Shown here: positions 32,204 to 43,379 of the stretch, one piece after another
Numbering within the stretch: position 1 is the stretch's first letter
How the letters are laid out: each line of letters begins with the position of its first letter
Source: Calliopum simillimum
Taxonomy: Eukaryota > Arthropoda > Insecta > Diptera > Lauxaniidae
Assembly (NCBI GenBank): GCA_951812925.1
Contig: OX638368.1
Location: forward strand, 121,047,309-121,111,308
Direction of reading: 5' to 3'
DNA: 64,000 bases
Made by a program: the position numbers and the translations under genes
The notes under the pieces: model-generated
The model's input: only the letters and a program-made list of their open reading frames with translations
What the model was told of the DNA's origin: nothing
The model's database searches: none

Positions 32204-33559
32204 GGTTCTCATCACATAACTTTTAAAACGATCATCGTTCGAACGATACTGTCTGGCGATATCACCAAAGGCTTGCTTCAAATAAGCCTATCGCTATCGT
32301 ATCGCTATCGTATCGCCTATCGTATCGTCTATCGTTCTATTTTCATTTGTTTCTGACAGAAGTGTAATTTTATTTTATTTTTTGTGATTATTTGGATATG
32401 CCAAGGAGAATTTTTTAAATGTAAGAGAAAGGTTTTTTAAATATGAATCGTCTGAATAAATTAAAAAAGAAGTGTTAAGCATACAAAAAAAAAAAAAAAA
32501 AAAATAAGCAGGGAGATACTCTTTAATGTTGTCTCTTATTGTTTCTGCCAACTGCTTCAAGCGGTTGTTGGAAACACCGGACGCTTCGTATAATACTGCT
32601 TTAGTTTCTGTCTCTACGTGGTACAAATTTTCCACTTTATAATAAATGCAAATGTTGCACAGTGCGGCACAAACATTTGCAAAAACTGCTAGTTTTTTGG
32701 GATCATATCAGCTCTTTCTTTCTTCCAATAAGATTCGTTGAAGGAACTTTTCCACACCAAGGAATCATGTGAAGATCCGGCGTATCTTGGATTTATTGCC
32801 GGTATTCGCATTTCATGATCGCAAATATGTTGAGCAACCGTATGAAAATTTGTTGATAGTATATTACATGAATACTTTTATACAATCATCGAATTTAAGC
32901 TATGTTTACCCTTTCTGTTAAAATACATTTGCTCATTTTCTCGGGGCCTTTGAAGATATAAATGAGTACCATATATGCAACCGATTACTGAAAGCAAACA
33001 TATTATTGAATTTTTTTTATAAATAGTTTAGGGTAACCTCCTGGTATGGAATATTTCCGGTAAAACCACTGCTTTGTCTCCTGTCTATGTATTATCTTCT
33101 CTTCTTGTCACCCATTGTATCCACAGTGGTCAAATAATTGCTTCCAACGCCTTCGTGGTATCAGAGACAATTCCCGATAGTGCGCTTTGGCCAACAGAGA
33201 TGCAAAAATTATTGGAAGAATTTCCAAGGTTGAACATAACCTTAAAATTGGTGAAATATGTGTTGACCGACAACCACTATCAAGATTTATTTAATTTTTT
33301 CTTTACTGTCATTATCATTTATAAAAATAATTATATTCCGAGCGCAAAACATTTTAAAAATATGAATGTTTTCATAAAAACTATGAGCGACGGTAGCAAA
33401 TAATCTATCGTGTGAAAACAATCGTCAAGACGATATAATTTGACTGCTGCTTGCTTACAAAAAGCAAGCAAGACGATACCTAAAATCGATGGTTACGTGA
33501 TGTTAAAGTATCGTCAAAACGATATCGTCAAACGATTATCGTCATACGTGATGAGAGCC
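32204..33559. mobile_element. PIF/Harbinger transposon relic with 3-bp target duplication
   Basis: The ends GGTTCTCATCACATAA (32204) and its inverse TACGTGATGAGAGCC (ending 33559) match apart from two or so positions. CTG is duplicated on both sides (32201-32203 and 33560-33562), the 3-bp size known for PIF/Harbinger. Subterminal sequence repeats ATCGT/ACGAT phrases, including a TATCGCTATCGTATCG tandem block (32287-32335) and AACGATATCGTCAAACG near the right end. It encloses a minus-strand HARBI1-like transposase remnant. A deletion or indel history is likely, since the second Harbinger gene (Myb-like) is not visible. Confidence 0.83.
32519..33240 (-). pseudogene. HARBI1-like transposase, broken
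   Basis: Minus-strand reading gives SVIGCIYGTHLYLQRPRENE (about 32992-32933), matching the first catalytic motif GCIDGTH but with Tyr in place of the Asp. It continues with FNRKGKHSLN, VAQHICDHEMRIPAINPRYA (about 32841-32782) and GSSHDSLVWKSSF with the second Asp. After stops near 32687 and other frame changes the frame ends in VSNNRLKQLAETIRDNIKEY (about 32572-32513). The nuclease fold order is preserved, so the assignment is good, but the missing Asp and the stops make it dead. Plus-strand open frames here are shadows. Confidence 0.82.
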
Positions 33560-33562
33560 CTG

Positions 33563-36500
33563 AACAAAATTTTGTGAAATTCCAAAGTGTATAGTGAAAT
33601 TAGAAAAATATTAAAATACAATCTTTTATATAAATCAGTTCGTAAGGAGTCCAAATTTAGCGAAGCATAAACGAACCACTTTGACGCTACATAAAAGTTA
33701 CTGTTTTGAGAGCTCCAGACGTAGTACCAATACATAGATATTACTACATTTTGTTCTTATTCTAATATTTACGTTTACGGTTTGCAATCGTATCGCCCAA
33801 GCGGTACGTTTACGAAGTTTTGTATGACTTATAGATTTCGCCGGCGTTACGCTTTCGTACCACTTTTCTTGGAGAGTAACTACAAAAGTAAAAATTTTAT
33901 TGAAAACTTGTACAGATGGCGAGGCATCCCGATGAAATTATATGCGTACCAAATGTCATCTACTTTTAAAATTTTTTTTTTTTTCGTTTTCCAAGTGGGA
34001 ACCCTTGGGTGGAAAAAAATTATTGTAAAAAGTCATGCAACAGAATATAAGAATACACGAAAAAACAAAAAAAAAAAATTTCTTGGTTCTGACATCAAAG
34101 GGGGACTCTTGGCCCTGCTCTCTCTATACACATATGTAACATCTAAGTGGGGACTCTTGAATGCTGTACGTGAAAAAAACAAATGATGCGGAAACACACG
34201 CCATACCCGAAAACCTATATGTATAAATATTCACTGTGATCAGTGCAGGCTTTTAGAAGTCTATAAGCAACATACAGCAATACAAACGTTCGCTTTTATA
34301 TACTTATATGAAAGAAAGTCATGGTCCATTTGATAACTTAATTTTCAACTTTGGGTCAACAAATTTTTAACACCCTGTAATATTAAAAAAAAAAATATCA
34401 TCTTGTATCACATTCTTCATTTCTCCAGAGACGCTAAATCTTCAAAGTTAGTCATAGAGTATACGATCATTTGAATGAAATTCACGGGGTCATTAAATTC
34501 TTAGGCCGACGATGATCTCAATGTTCTTCTGCATACTGTTATCGCCTAACCTTTTTAGAAAATCAGCTATCGTTTTCAAAAAAAAAAAAAAAAAAAAAAT
34601 GTTTGGTATTCCTCAGAAAGTTCTGAATGACGAAGAAACTTTGAACTGAAGTTTTGATTAACCATAAAAGGTTAGTGCATGAAATCTCCAAAAGCTTTTT
34701 AGGTACATTATCTCCGTATGATTCCTTTACTGAGCTATAGTTTTTTTGAGAATAAGTGTTATCAAGTCTCAAAGCCTTTTGGTGGGTAGGTTGTTTGAAC
34801 TTTTGCAAGCTAACGTAGAAAGAGCAATAAAAAGAAATAATTTTTGTGGCCTCAACTTTGCAAAAAGCATGCAAACCTATAGAACTTTATTAAAATTCTA
34901 GCAAAAATACGTTCTATGCCAAATCCAAGCAAATGCACGAACCAAACAACTAGTGGTTAAAAGAAACTGCGAGAATAGCTGAGAATGTTATGTCTATTAA
35001 GTAGTTACGACCAAAAGAAACGAGAAGACGAAGTAAGCGTCTGTTTAAAAGCAACGATTATTCAAGACCTTAGTTTACTGTACTCAAAATTTCAATAAAA
35101 ACAAGTATAAAGTTCAGTGTTGGTTTGACTACAGTGCAATAAGGTAGAAGTGCTAATAATTGTAAAAAACATATTTGCACAGTGAAGTAAAAAAGTTAAT
35201 GAGAAGAACTCTTCTAAAGATGAAAATAATTTGAAATCAAATAAAGACTTTTCAAAGAGATTGGGGTTTCAAAAAAGCCCTTAATAAACTAACTAGTAAG
35301 TATCTGCATTTTAAACCCATGATACGAAAAGTTACTTTTTCCACATTTGTTGCACATAATACATGTGTATGTCCGTATGTATTCTAATATATTTGCCAAT
35401 GCGCTTCACTAGTTGCTTATCGACTTGTTACTAAAAACTTCAACAAAGTAAAAGGAAAGATAAAAGTACGAGAAAAAAAACAACAAACAAAAAAAAAAAG
35501 GATCATCACAAGAAGCACAAGTTGGTTAGATAGACACTTCAAGGCATAAAGTTCAACAGAAGCCTAGGAAGCAAATTGAAAGAAGTCGACGTGGAAAAGT
35601 GAAAATGCATGTTAAGCATGAAATTGCAACTATACGTACACGTCAATTTGCAAGCATTAGGGTGGCTCAACAAATGTCAAACAAAGCCATAAGCATAAGA
35701 TCAGTAGAGGTTTTCAAAATGACAAAAAAACTTAATGGAAAGTTACTAAACTAGAAGAAGAAATTGTAATATAGTAAAAAAAAGTTATGTTTTTCGAAAC
35801 ACCCTAACTAATATTGGCACCAACGCTGACACATTATTGTAACAAGAACAAACACTCAGCAAATAAATTTTATATAAAAACTTTCCTATTTCGTTCTTTT
35901 GCGTTCGAAATCCAAGCCCAAAGCACAGATGCAGCAGCAAAACAGCAGGATACAGGATGCTACCATAGAACAGGATTTCCCGCATTTGCATTGTGACTCT
36001 TGAATGAATACGACGAGATAGAGAGAAAAGAAACAAAGTTTGTAGGAAAAAAAAACGCTAACGTGACGATAGTGATGTAGCTTCATATAGTAAGCTTAGA
36101 AAGTGAGGAAGAAATAACACTAGAAAACTATGGAAAAAACTTATTTTTGCTATTCGAGTCCCTAGCGCAAGGATTTGTGGTCTTAAGCAGCTGCGATAAA
36201 AATCGATAAGATACGACGACTGTAATGCGGCGCTGCTGCAGGATTTGAATGTGAATGTGCATGCGAAGTGAACAAACACGAAGAGGAACGCGATGTGTTG
36301 TGTGTCATGTTGAGCAAAGCGCAAAGAGGATAATGTTTTTTTTTTTTTTAAATTCACTCTGACATGTTTCCCGACACACGATGTGTGGTATATAGGATGT
36401 TCGGTAGAAACGTATGTCCTGCCTGTATGGTGACTGACTGGGACGACGATGTTGAAATACTTAACAAGCGCATAAATCCATGCGTATAAATAACGGATTT

Positions 36501-37636
36501 GTTAGTTTATGTCAAGAGAGTGCAATTCCCAAGAGTCTGACGAATGAACACATTGGGTTTGTTATCCTTTTTTTTTTTTTTTTTGGAGATATCCGTAGGA
36601 TATAACGTTGTTAACTTTTGCACACGTAGTGAATAAACTTTTTAAAATTATTCTAACATTTTAAAGTCAAAGCAGATTTGTGTTTAAATTCTGACTGATT
36701 CACGTTTTTCTGGTCTGCATTCAAAAGTTTCATCAAAGTTGAGGAACTCACATGGAATATGCAACGGAAATGTTTTTACACGTATTTGATTGAAATGTAA
36801 AACTACAAGTATTGTCCCTTTTTTTTACTTTAAGCTATAATACTAATATCCATTATTTATAAAAACAGTCGCACTTAGAAAAAATTTGAAAGTAGTACGT
36901 AATATGAACATAAATAAACATATTTTTAAAGACATCAACTTTCACAATAATTTGGAAGGGTTTTTTTTTCTTTTTGTTTATTGATGATGTTTATAAACAT
37001 ATTTTGAAAATTTTTTTTCCAAATGCAGCTCTATAATCTTAAGACTGATCGCAAAAAAGAGTTTCAGAAAAAATTTCGTATTGTTTAATGGAACAAAATT
37101 ACCATTATGTTAACATGAAGGAAGAATCAATGTTTAGACAAAACAAACGTTGTAGTCCTTACATACAATATTTTGACACATTGCATAGAAACAATGATTG
37201 CTTACAATATTTAGAAACATTACATTGTTTTTGCGTTGCTCTTGAAAACGTTCAATTTGGATGGGGATATATTTTTGAAACAATCCTAAAACCATTTAAA
37301 AGCAAACCCCCAACACAGTCTTGAGACAGAATGCTTTGGTACAACATTTAAATACAATAAGTCAAAATTTTATTTTAGCATTAACTAAGTCATTCGTTAT
37401 CGATTTGGCATCGACTTATCTGCTTTGTTATAACTAAAAATATAGTTTCAGCTGAAGTTATTGAGTCGACACCAAATTATGGACCGATTTTGATATTTTG
37501 GAATGTTTTGTAATTTAAGACGATGTTAATTTAATGATAAGCACGGATAAAAATAAAATGTAAAAAATTCAATGAAAATCCCAGTTATTTAAACAGGTTT
37601 TTTCCAGTAACCGTAAATGTAAAAAATCTTATGTGA
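33563..37636. other. Long AT-rich stretch without a recognised gene
   Basis: About 4 kb with poly-A/T runs (34579-34599, 36337-36350, 36569-36585) and several short frames on both strands, none with a known domain. Candidates looked at were 33782-34186 (134 codons, interrupted by homopolymer-coded Lys and Phe) and 36058-36357 minus. Neither has convincing composition. It may contain promoter or intron sequence of a gene outside the window; nothing proves this. Confidence 0.4.
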
Positions 37637-37777
37637 CGGCGCACAGTGGTCTAGAATGCTATTCTAGCTGGTCATAACTCTTGCCTGGTTATTTTTTATA
37701 AAAAAAAATATCAATTTCTATGTTTTGGGGGTCGCTGGCTCTAAATCTAAAAACGTTTTTTTAAAAATCAAAATGAC

Positions 37778-38220
37778 GGATCCAAAATGGCGGACAATTT
37801 TCTTAAAAATTGATTGTATCCCGACAAAATTGTGGTTAAGTGGGTTTTTGAGGCTGCTGATTTCGAATTTGGTATCTTTATTTTTGTAAACAAAATGGCG
37901 GACAATTTTCTTAAAAATTGACTATATCACAACAACTTTGTGGCTTAGGAGTTTTTTGAGGTCGTTGATTTCGAATTCGATATCATCTTTTTTGTAAACA
38001 AAATGGCGGATGCAAAATGGTGGACAATTTTCTTAAAAATTAACTATAAAACGACAAAATTGTGGTTAAGGGGGTTTTTGAAGTTGCTGATTTCGAATTC
38101 GGTATCATCTTTTTTTTAAACAAAATGGCGTACAGTTTTCTAAAAAATTGATTATATCACGACAAAATTGTGGCTAAAGGGGTATCATCTGTTTTTGTAA
38201 ACAAAAATTGATTATATCAC
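37778..38220. repeat. Tandem array of about 110-bp units (ATGGCGGACAATTTTC)
   Basis: Four degenerate units start near 37787, 37896, 38005 and 38125. Each has AAAATGG.GGACAATTTTCTT, AAAAATTGA.TATA.C.CGAC, AAATTGTGG.TTA, GTTTTTGA.G and GATTTCGAATT.GGTATC. The last is truncated. It lies entirely inside the Transib-like element. Confidence 0.75.
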
Positions 38221-38224
38221 GAAA

Positions 38225-38725
38225 AAATTTTGGCCTGTATGGGAGGTGGGCTTGTCCTTGATTTGATCACGCCCATTTTCACCAAATGCCTTAATGATAT
38301 CTATACTAACTCAGTTATTAAATATTATTTTTGTACTTGAAACATTTACGAAGTTATAGCGATTTTACATTTTTGGTTTTATAGGAGGTGGGCGTGACCT
38401 TGACCCGATAATGCTTATTTTCACTAAATGACTTAATGCTATCAATACTAACTCAGATATTGAATATTACTGTTGTACCTTAAATATTTACCAAGTTATG
38501 GCGATTCCAAATTTTTGGTTATATGGAAGGCGGGCGTGTTCTTGACCCAATCACGTTCAATATCACGAAATGACCTAATGCTATCTATACTAACTCAGAT
38601 ATTTCATATTATTTTTGTACTTGAAATGTTAACGAAGTTATAGTGATTTAAAATTTTTGGTTATATAGAAGGTGGGCGTGTCCTTGACCCGAACACGCCC
38701 ATTTTCAACAAATAAATAGATGCTG
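38225..38725. repeat. Tandem array of about 145-bp units (GGAGGTGGGCGTG)
   Basis: Four degenerate units begin near 38232, 38380, 38520 and 38662. Each carries TAT.GGAGGTGGGCGTG.CCTTGA, CACGCCCATTTTCAC.AAATG, CTATC.ATACTAACTCAG and GTACTTGAAA. The TATGGGAGGTGGGCGTG core resembles the GGGAGGTGCCACGCC monomers of the dispersed repeat elsewhere in the window. Confidence 0.75.
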
Positions 38726-39379
38726 CTAATACTATATCACAAATCGAATTTTATTGTTTTACTTCAAACACTTTGGTTGTTATTAGTTTTACGAAACTGG
38801 AGCGTTGCAAGAATACAGAAAAGTCGCTGAAGAAAAACTCGTCGTATTCCATGAAGAAGAGGTACGGGGGAGTCAGATAAAAGCACAGAACCTTTAAAGA
38901 ATCTCATATTACACACTTAAATGATCTAGCCGTTGCAACTCCATAAAACATATTAGTTATAGTCCACAGAGTGCAAAATTCGTAAATTTGGGAAATAAAA
39001 TTAGAGATTTTTTGTGCTGATCCGGATATCCTTTTTTTATTAAAAAAACTAACATCTAAGTACGCAAGTCTTCAGAAAATAGATTTGATTATCATTTCCA
39101 TAAGTTTCAGGAGGTAAAATTATTTAGTTTTAAAGCAACACTCATTTAAATTATCACATATTTTAAAAGATTTTTGTACAATAAAAAATAACCATTTTCT
39201 GAATTCATCAAGTTTAAGACGCGAAAACTCAAAAATGGTATAATTTCTTGGTGTTCTGGTACTTGAAATATGTTACCTAGATATTTAGCTTTAAATTGGT
39301 TCAAAAAAAAGAATTACTTTTAATACAAAAATTTTCGGAGTTTTGACCGGCTAGCTCTCTGTTATAGACCACTGTGCGG

Positions 39380-39446
39380 CGCGAGTATCGAACTTAAGAC
39401 CCTTGTATTTGTAGGCAACATACTATCCACTGAGCTACAGAGGGCC
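39380..39446 (-). repeat. tRNA-derived SINE head
   Basis: Minus-strand sequence GTAGCTCAGTGGATAGTATG is an excellent A-box/D-arm, and AAGTTCGATACTCGCG is a T-arm with B box. The predicted acceptor ends do not pair (CCCTCT against CGCGCC), so it is not a functional tRNA but a tRNA-derived repeat. The sequence continues on the other side of the Transib-like insertion (37641 leftward), so the SINE was split by it. Confidence 0.65.
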
Positions 39447-39563
39447 TAAAAAAAGTTCGCTTAGTAGGTGTCATGTTATTAATTTTTAGTAAATCAAAAA
39501 ATTGCGTACTATTTGCTATAGTCTTAGGATATGCCATTTTAATTTTCAGAAAGATCGGTCAAA

Positions 39564-40160
39564 ATGGAGGGAAGAAAACGTAAAATTCGTGAAACAATAT
39601 CAGCAGATATTCCAGTGCCAACGCAGCAAGAGATTCGGTTTGTTATTCTTTTTGGATTTCGACGTAAAATCAAGCCTGTGGAAATATTTAGTGAATGCCA
39701 AATAGCATTTGAAGTTAATGCGCCATTCCTCGTAACAATTTTAAAGTGGTTCCGAAGATTCCAGACAGGTCATTTTTCTGTGGAGCCCAGAAGGTGCAAA
39801 TCCACCTGCTAAAGCAAAGCACCAAAAGTCAGCAACAAAAGTAATGATGTCAGTTTACTTCACCACAGAGAAAGTTGTAGCCGCTATTCCTTTGGAAAAA
39901 AGTCAGACGGTTACTGCTAAGTAGTATACTGAAACCTGCTTACCAAAAGTTTTCCAAAATTTATTGTGAAAACGCCAAAAAAAGGAGCTACGCCGCTACT
40001 TTCTACATCACGATAATGCGCCAACTCACACTGCTGAAAAAACGACCGATTTAATTGCGCTTTCGGGCATCGAAGAAATTCGTCCAGCACCTCGTTCTCC
40101 AGATCTTGCGCCTTGTGACTTCTGGTTGTTTCCAAAAATAAAAATAAAAAAAAATTGAGA
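39564..40160 (+). pseudogene. mariner (DD34D) transposase, internally deleted
   Basis: The frame from ATG 39564 gives an N-terminal helix-turn-helix region with VTILKWFRRFQTGHFSVEPR, matching the mariner phrase W..RF..GDF.VED. It stops at 39810-39812. After a degenerate stretch the catalytic end appears near 40007-40135: HHDNAPTHTA, then RSPDLAPCDFWLFPKIK. Counting from the Asp of HDN to the last Asp of APCD gives 34 residues between them, which is DD34D. The middle of the protein, with the first Asp, is missing. Long frames on the minus strand at 39917-40226 are shadows. TIRs were not identified. Confidence 0.83.
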
Positions 40161-40398
40161 GGGATAGTATTTAACAGCATTGAGGAGGTAATAATTGCGG
40201 TTTATGATGAAATTATAAAACTGCAAAAAACCAATTTTGAAAACTGTTTTTCAAGATGAACTTATCAACTTTAAAAATGTATCAAAATAAATGGAGATTA
40301 CGTTGAAAAAATACAAACAGATGAAGGATAAAGTTATAAATTTAAAGAATTTTTTATCCAGTTTTTTAATTCTACTTGGCGAACTTTTGTTAGACCCT

Positions 40399-40562
40399 GG
40401 AGTATTCAGTGTAGTTCAGTATGACCTTTTGGCCACTTAAGATGTCCAAATGAAGCTCAGGGCGAAATGCTATATGGAGCACTTCAAATATCGAACTCAC
40501 ACTGGAATGAATACTATATGGAGTATTCAGTGTGGTTCACTACGATCCAATGTTCACTTAAA
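40399..40562. repeat. Direct repeat of about 40 bp with 121-bp spacing
   Basis: GGAGTATTCAGTGTAGTTCA (40399) recurs as GGAGTATTCAGTGTGGTTCA (40520), each followed by .TA.GA.C and then CACTTAA. It is a two-copy decayed tandem repeat. Confidence 0.6.
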
Positions 40563-42539
40563 GAGTTCAAGGGAAGCTTGTCGTCCTAATAAACATTTTC
40601 GTTAAGCCATAAAAAAATAAAAAATGAAAAATATTTCCAAATAATTACACTAGGTGCATATAAAACCTTAAGATACTTAGATATTTTGCTATGAATACCA
40701 CCATTGTCAATTGATACGAGTGAACATGGGTTGAACGCTGTTACCTTAGTATGTCTTATCCGTTAATTGCTCTACAGTTTACTGTCAAATGTGTAATACC
40801 AATATGTCAGATGCGCAAAGCATCACACATCCATACATTCAATATACATACAAACACTTACTTACACCACCACAAATTATTTGCCATTTGCCACAATTTG
40901 AAATCCTTTGACAGAAATCATTTCCACCTTTTGAATATGGCTTGAGGATATATTTAGCGTTTTGCATTAAACATCCAGAGGTACATATAGTATCAAGCAG
41001 CATACCAGCATGACTACAGTGTTTTGAATCTATATACAAGAATATGTAGTTATTCAAAGCAGAACATACACTGCAAGAAATTCACAAATAACTAACAAAC
41101 AAACTAATAGAAGTGCAAAATCAAGTTTATATAATTTTGACTAAAAGCAAAATTTTGCACAATGTCGTTGCGCATTTGTAGAACTACTACTATGTTCATC
41201 AGCATATATCTAATTTAGTATATCCTTGTTTAATCCTTTCAGTGCTTGCTACAGTTGCTATTGTTATTTTCCCTACAGCAGCAATTAAACAAGTACCAAA
41301 TAATGTGCGCGTACCTTTATCCTGTAGGCACTTGTCACTTACAGGACAACACTATAATGAGAATGTGCTTGTGGTGCAATTTCAAAATTAGCTAACAAAT
41401 TAGAGAAGATATATTTGAAGCTAAATGAGCAAGCAAATGGACACATCATCAACTAAATAGCATAGTTTAGGAAAGACTTCAAATGAAATTAAATTTTATA
41501 TGAAAAACTTTGAACAAAAATTAAAATTTGCCCAAATTTGCCCACAATGCATAAACACACAAAACGATATACCACTCAACACTTTGTGTGTGTAAATGTT
41601 ACTTTTGGGATTTCTAATTATACGTTTGAATGCCTTATACGTTAAAGTTTTGATCCTTTTCATCCCATTAGGTAGTTAATAAAGCATCTTAAGCGTTTGG
41701 TTGTTAGTCTCTGTAGATTAACCAAAATTTACGGAAATTTCAATTAAAATCACATATTCAGTTTCTCATTAAAATGTGCAAGCTTCAATACCACAAATTA
41801 TGCACAATCATTCAAATGTAGCTAGATGTCGGTAGACCGACATATGTTAAATAACAAGTAAAATTGTCCACACTCAATTTGTATATGCGCACCCAAGTGC
41901 ACTTGGAGTTTCAACAAAGTTCATTGAAAATTCGATTTTGATTTCATTACTTAAAAAATTCATGAGTTGATTTCATCAAGAATGGTAAAGACAAATGTGT
42001 CCTCACCCTTAAAAAATTCTTTGAATCTTTTGCGGTGACTTGCATATGACTGCTAGATGATTTCTATTTAATAATAGAAGTTTTCTTTTCAAGGTTGTTT
42101 TTTTCCTTAAAAATAAAACTTAGGCTTATCAAATGCAATAATTGTTGACCTTTTGTTAACTGTCTACAGAATAAAAATTAACTTTTAAAGATTTGATTTT
42201 TTAAAAAATTTACAATTTCAAAACCGTTTACCGATCACCATTATTTTTCCCTCATCAATATTTCACTCGAACATACTATTTCATTTTACACTCTATCTAA
42301 ACTCATAATTACGATGAAAAATTTAGATAAAAATATGAATTTTATAGTTGGTCGGTGAACACTTTTTCCCTCTCTGAGTTACAAATGGAAGGACAAAGTG
42401 AATATGGGTAAATCTCCGAAAAATGTAACAAAACTTGCCTTTTTTTGTCTCCACCTATTTTTTTTTATTTTTTTATCATTTGCAGGTACAGAATATACTG
42501 ACCCAAACTCTGGAACATTTTTAAGAAATGAACATAAAC
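40563..42539. other. AT-rich non-coding stretch
   Basis: No supported gene. A short fragment of the dispersed repeat (GAGTTACAAATGGAAGGACAAAGTGAATA) occurs at 42376-42405. Confidence 0.4.
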
Positions 42540-43215
42540 TCTCAGGGTTGCCATATGTTTTTTTTTAGTTTCGCTCAAACAATATATTTAAAAAATTAAA
42601 ATAAAATTTTAGTCTCAAAACTCATAAACTTTTGAAAAATCCCACATAAATTTCTAGGGTTGCCAGATGGTTGCTTTTGAAAATTTATTTTAAATCATTT
42701 TTTTTTACGTTCGACATTATAATTAAACACAAAAAATAAAAGTTTAAGTCGCTAAAAACTCATCGAACCGAAATTTGGTTTAAACAAAACTAACCAAAAA
42801 AAAAACCCTGAAAATTTTTGCATAATTTCAGTAAAGTTTATCTGAAACCAAAAATTTAATTTTAATCAAAGAAGTAATAATTATACAAGATTTTCGAAAA
42901 CAACCAGGTGGCAACCATAAAAATTTTCGCTAGATTTTTTAAAAATTAATAAATAAATTTTTATTTCGTAAATAGTTTAAGCAAAAGCAACAAAAAAAAA
43001 ATGGTGGCAACACCGAAAATTTTGTAAAATGCTAAAAAAGTTTATTTGATCGTTTCTGAAACCAAAAATTTCAATTTAGTCCAAAAAAGTAAGGATCATA
43101 TAAGATTTTCGAAAATAGCCAGGTGGCAACCCTTAAAATTTATGTTGGATTTTAAAAATTCATATAAGTGCTTTAAGACTGAATTTTAATTTTTATTTTT
43201 TAAATAAATAGTTGA
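42540..43215. repeat. Cluster of GGTTGCCA repeats in direct and inverted order
   Basis: GGGTTGCCATATG (42544) and AGGGTTGCCAGATGG (42656) lie in one orientation. CAGGTGGCAACCATAAAA (42904), GGTGGCAACACCGAAAA (43002) and CAGGTGGCAACCCTTAAAA (43120) lie in the other. The latter sit in units about 217 bp long that share TCTGAAACCAAAAATTT.AATTT and TTTTCGAAAA.A.CCAGGTGG. This looks like a decayed palindromic or tandem repeat cluster. Confidence 0.6.
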
Positions 43216-43269
43216 AGCAAAACTAATAACAAAAAAAAACCAGTTTAAGGGTTACTAAACGGATAGTGA

Positions 43270-43378
43270 TGAAATGTTGCAAACGACGGAAAATGATGGA
43301 ACGGAGAATGATGAAACGGAGAATGATGAAACGGAGGATGATGAAACTGAGAATGATGAAACGGAGTATGATGAAATG
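43270..43378. repeat. 15-bp minisatellite (GAATGATGAAACGGA)
   Basis: About six units of GA(A/G)AATGATGAAACGGA are in tandem, with small variants (GGATGATGAAACTGA, GTATGATGAAATGTT). A further single related phrase lies at 43519 (ACGGAGAATGATGTACA). Confidence 0.85.
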
Positions 43379-43379
43379 T

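Larger units (their letters stand above)
37642..39376. mobile_element. Transib-like non-autonomous element, 1735 bp
   Basis: The ends are CACAGTGGTCTAGAA (37642) and the inverse of CACAGTGGTCTATAA (ending 39376), with a related AGCTGGTCA/AGCCGGTCA phrase further in. CGGCG flanks both sides (37637-37641 and 39377-39381). A GC-rich 5-bp duplication plus CACAGTG-like termini are the known hallmarks of Transib, the superfamily related to RAG1. The interior consists mostly of two tandem arrays. No transposase frame is present, so the element would need one supplied in trans. Outside the element the sequence is a tRNA-derived repeat into which it inserted. Confidence 0.75.

Noticed and set aside
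33782..34186. 134-codon plus-strand frame
   Set aside because: Contains homopolymer-coded Phe and Lys runs and no recognisable domain; likely chance.
39380..39446. Functional tRNA gene
   Set aside because: A and B boxes are good but the acceptor stem cannot pair; better explained as a tRNA-derived SINE.
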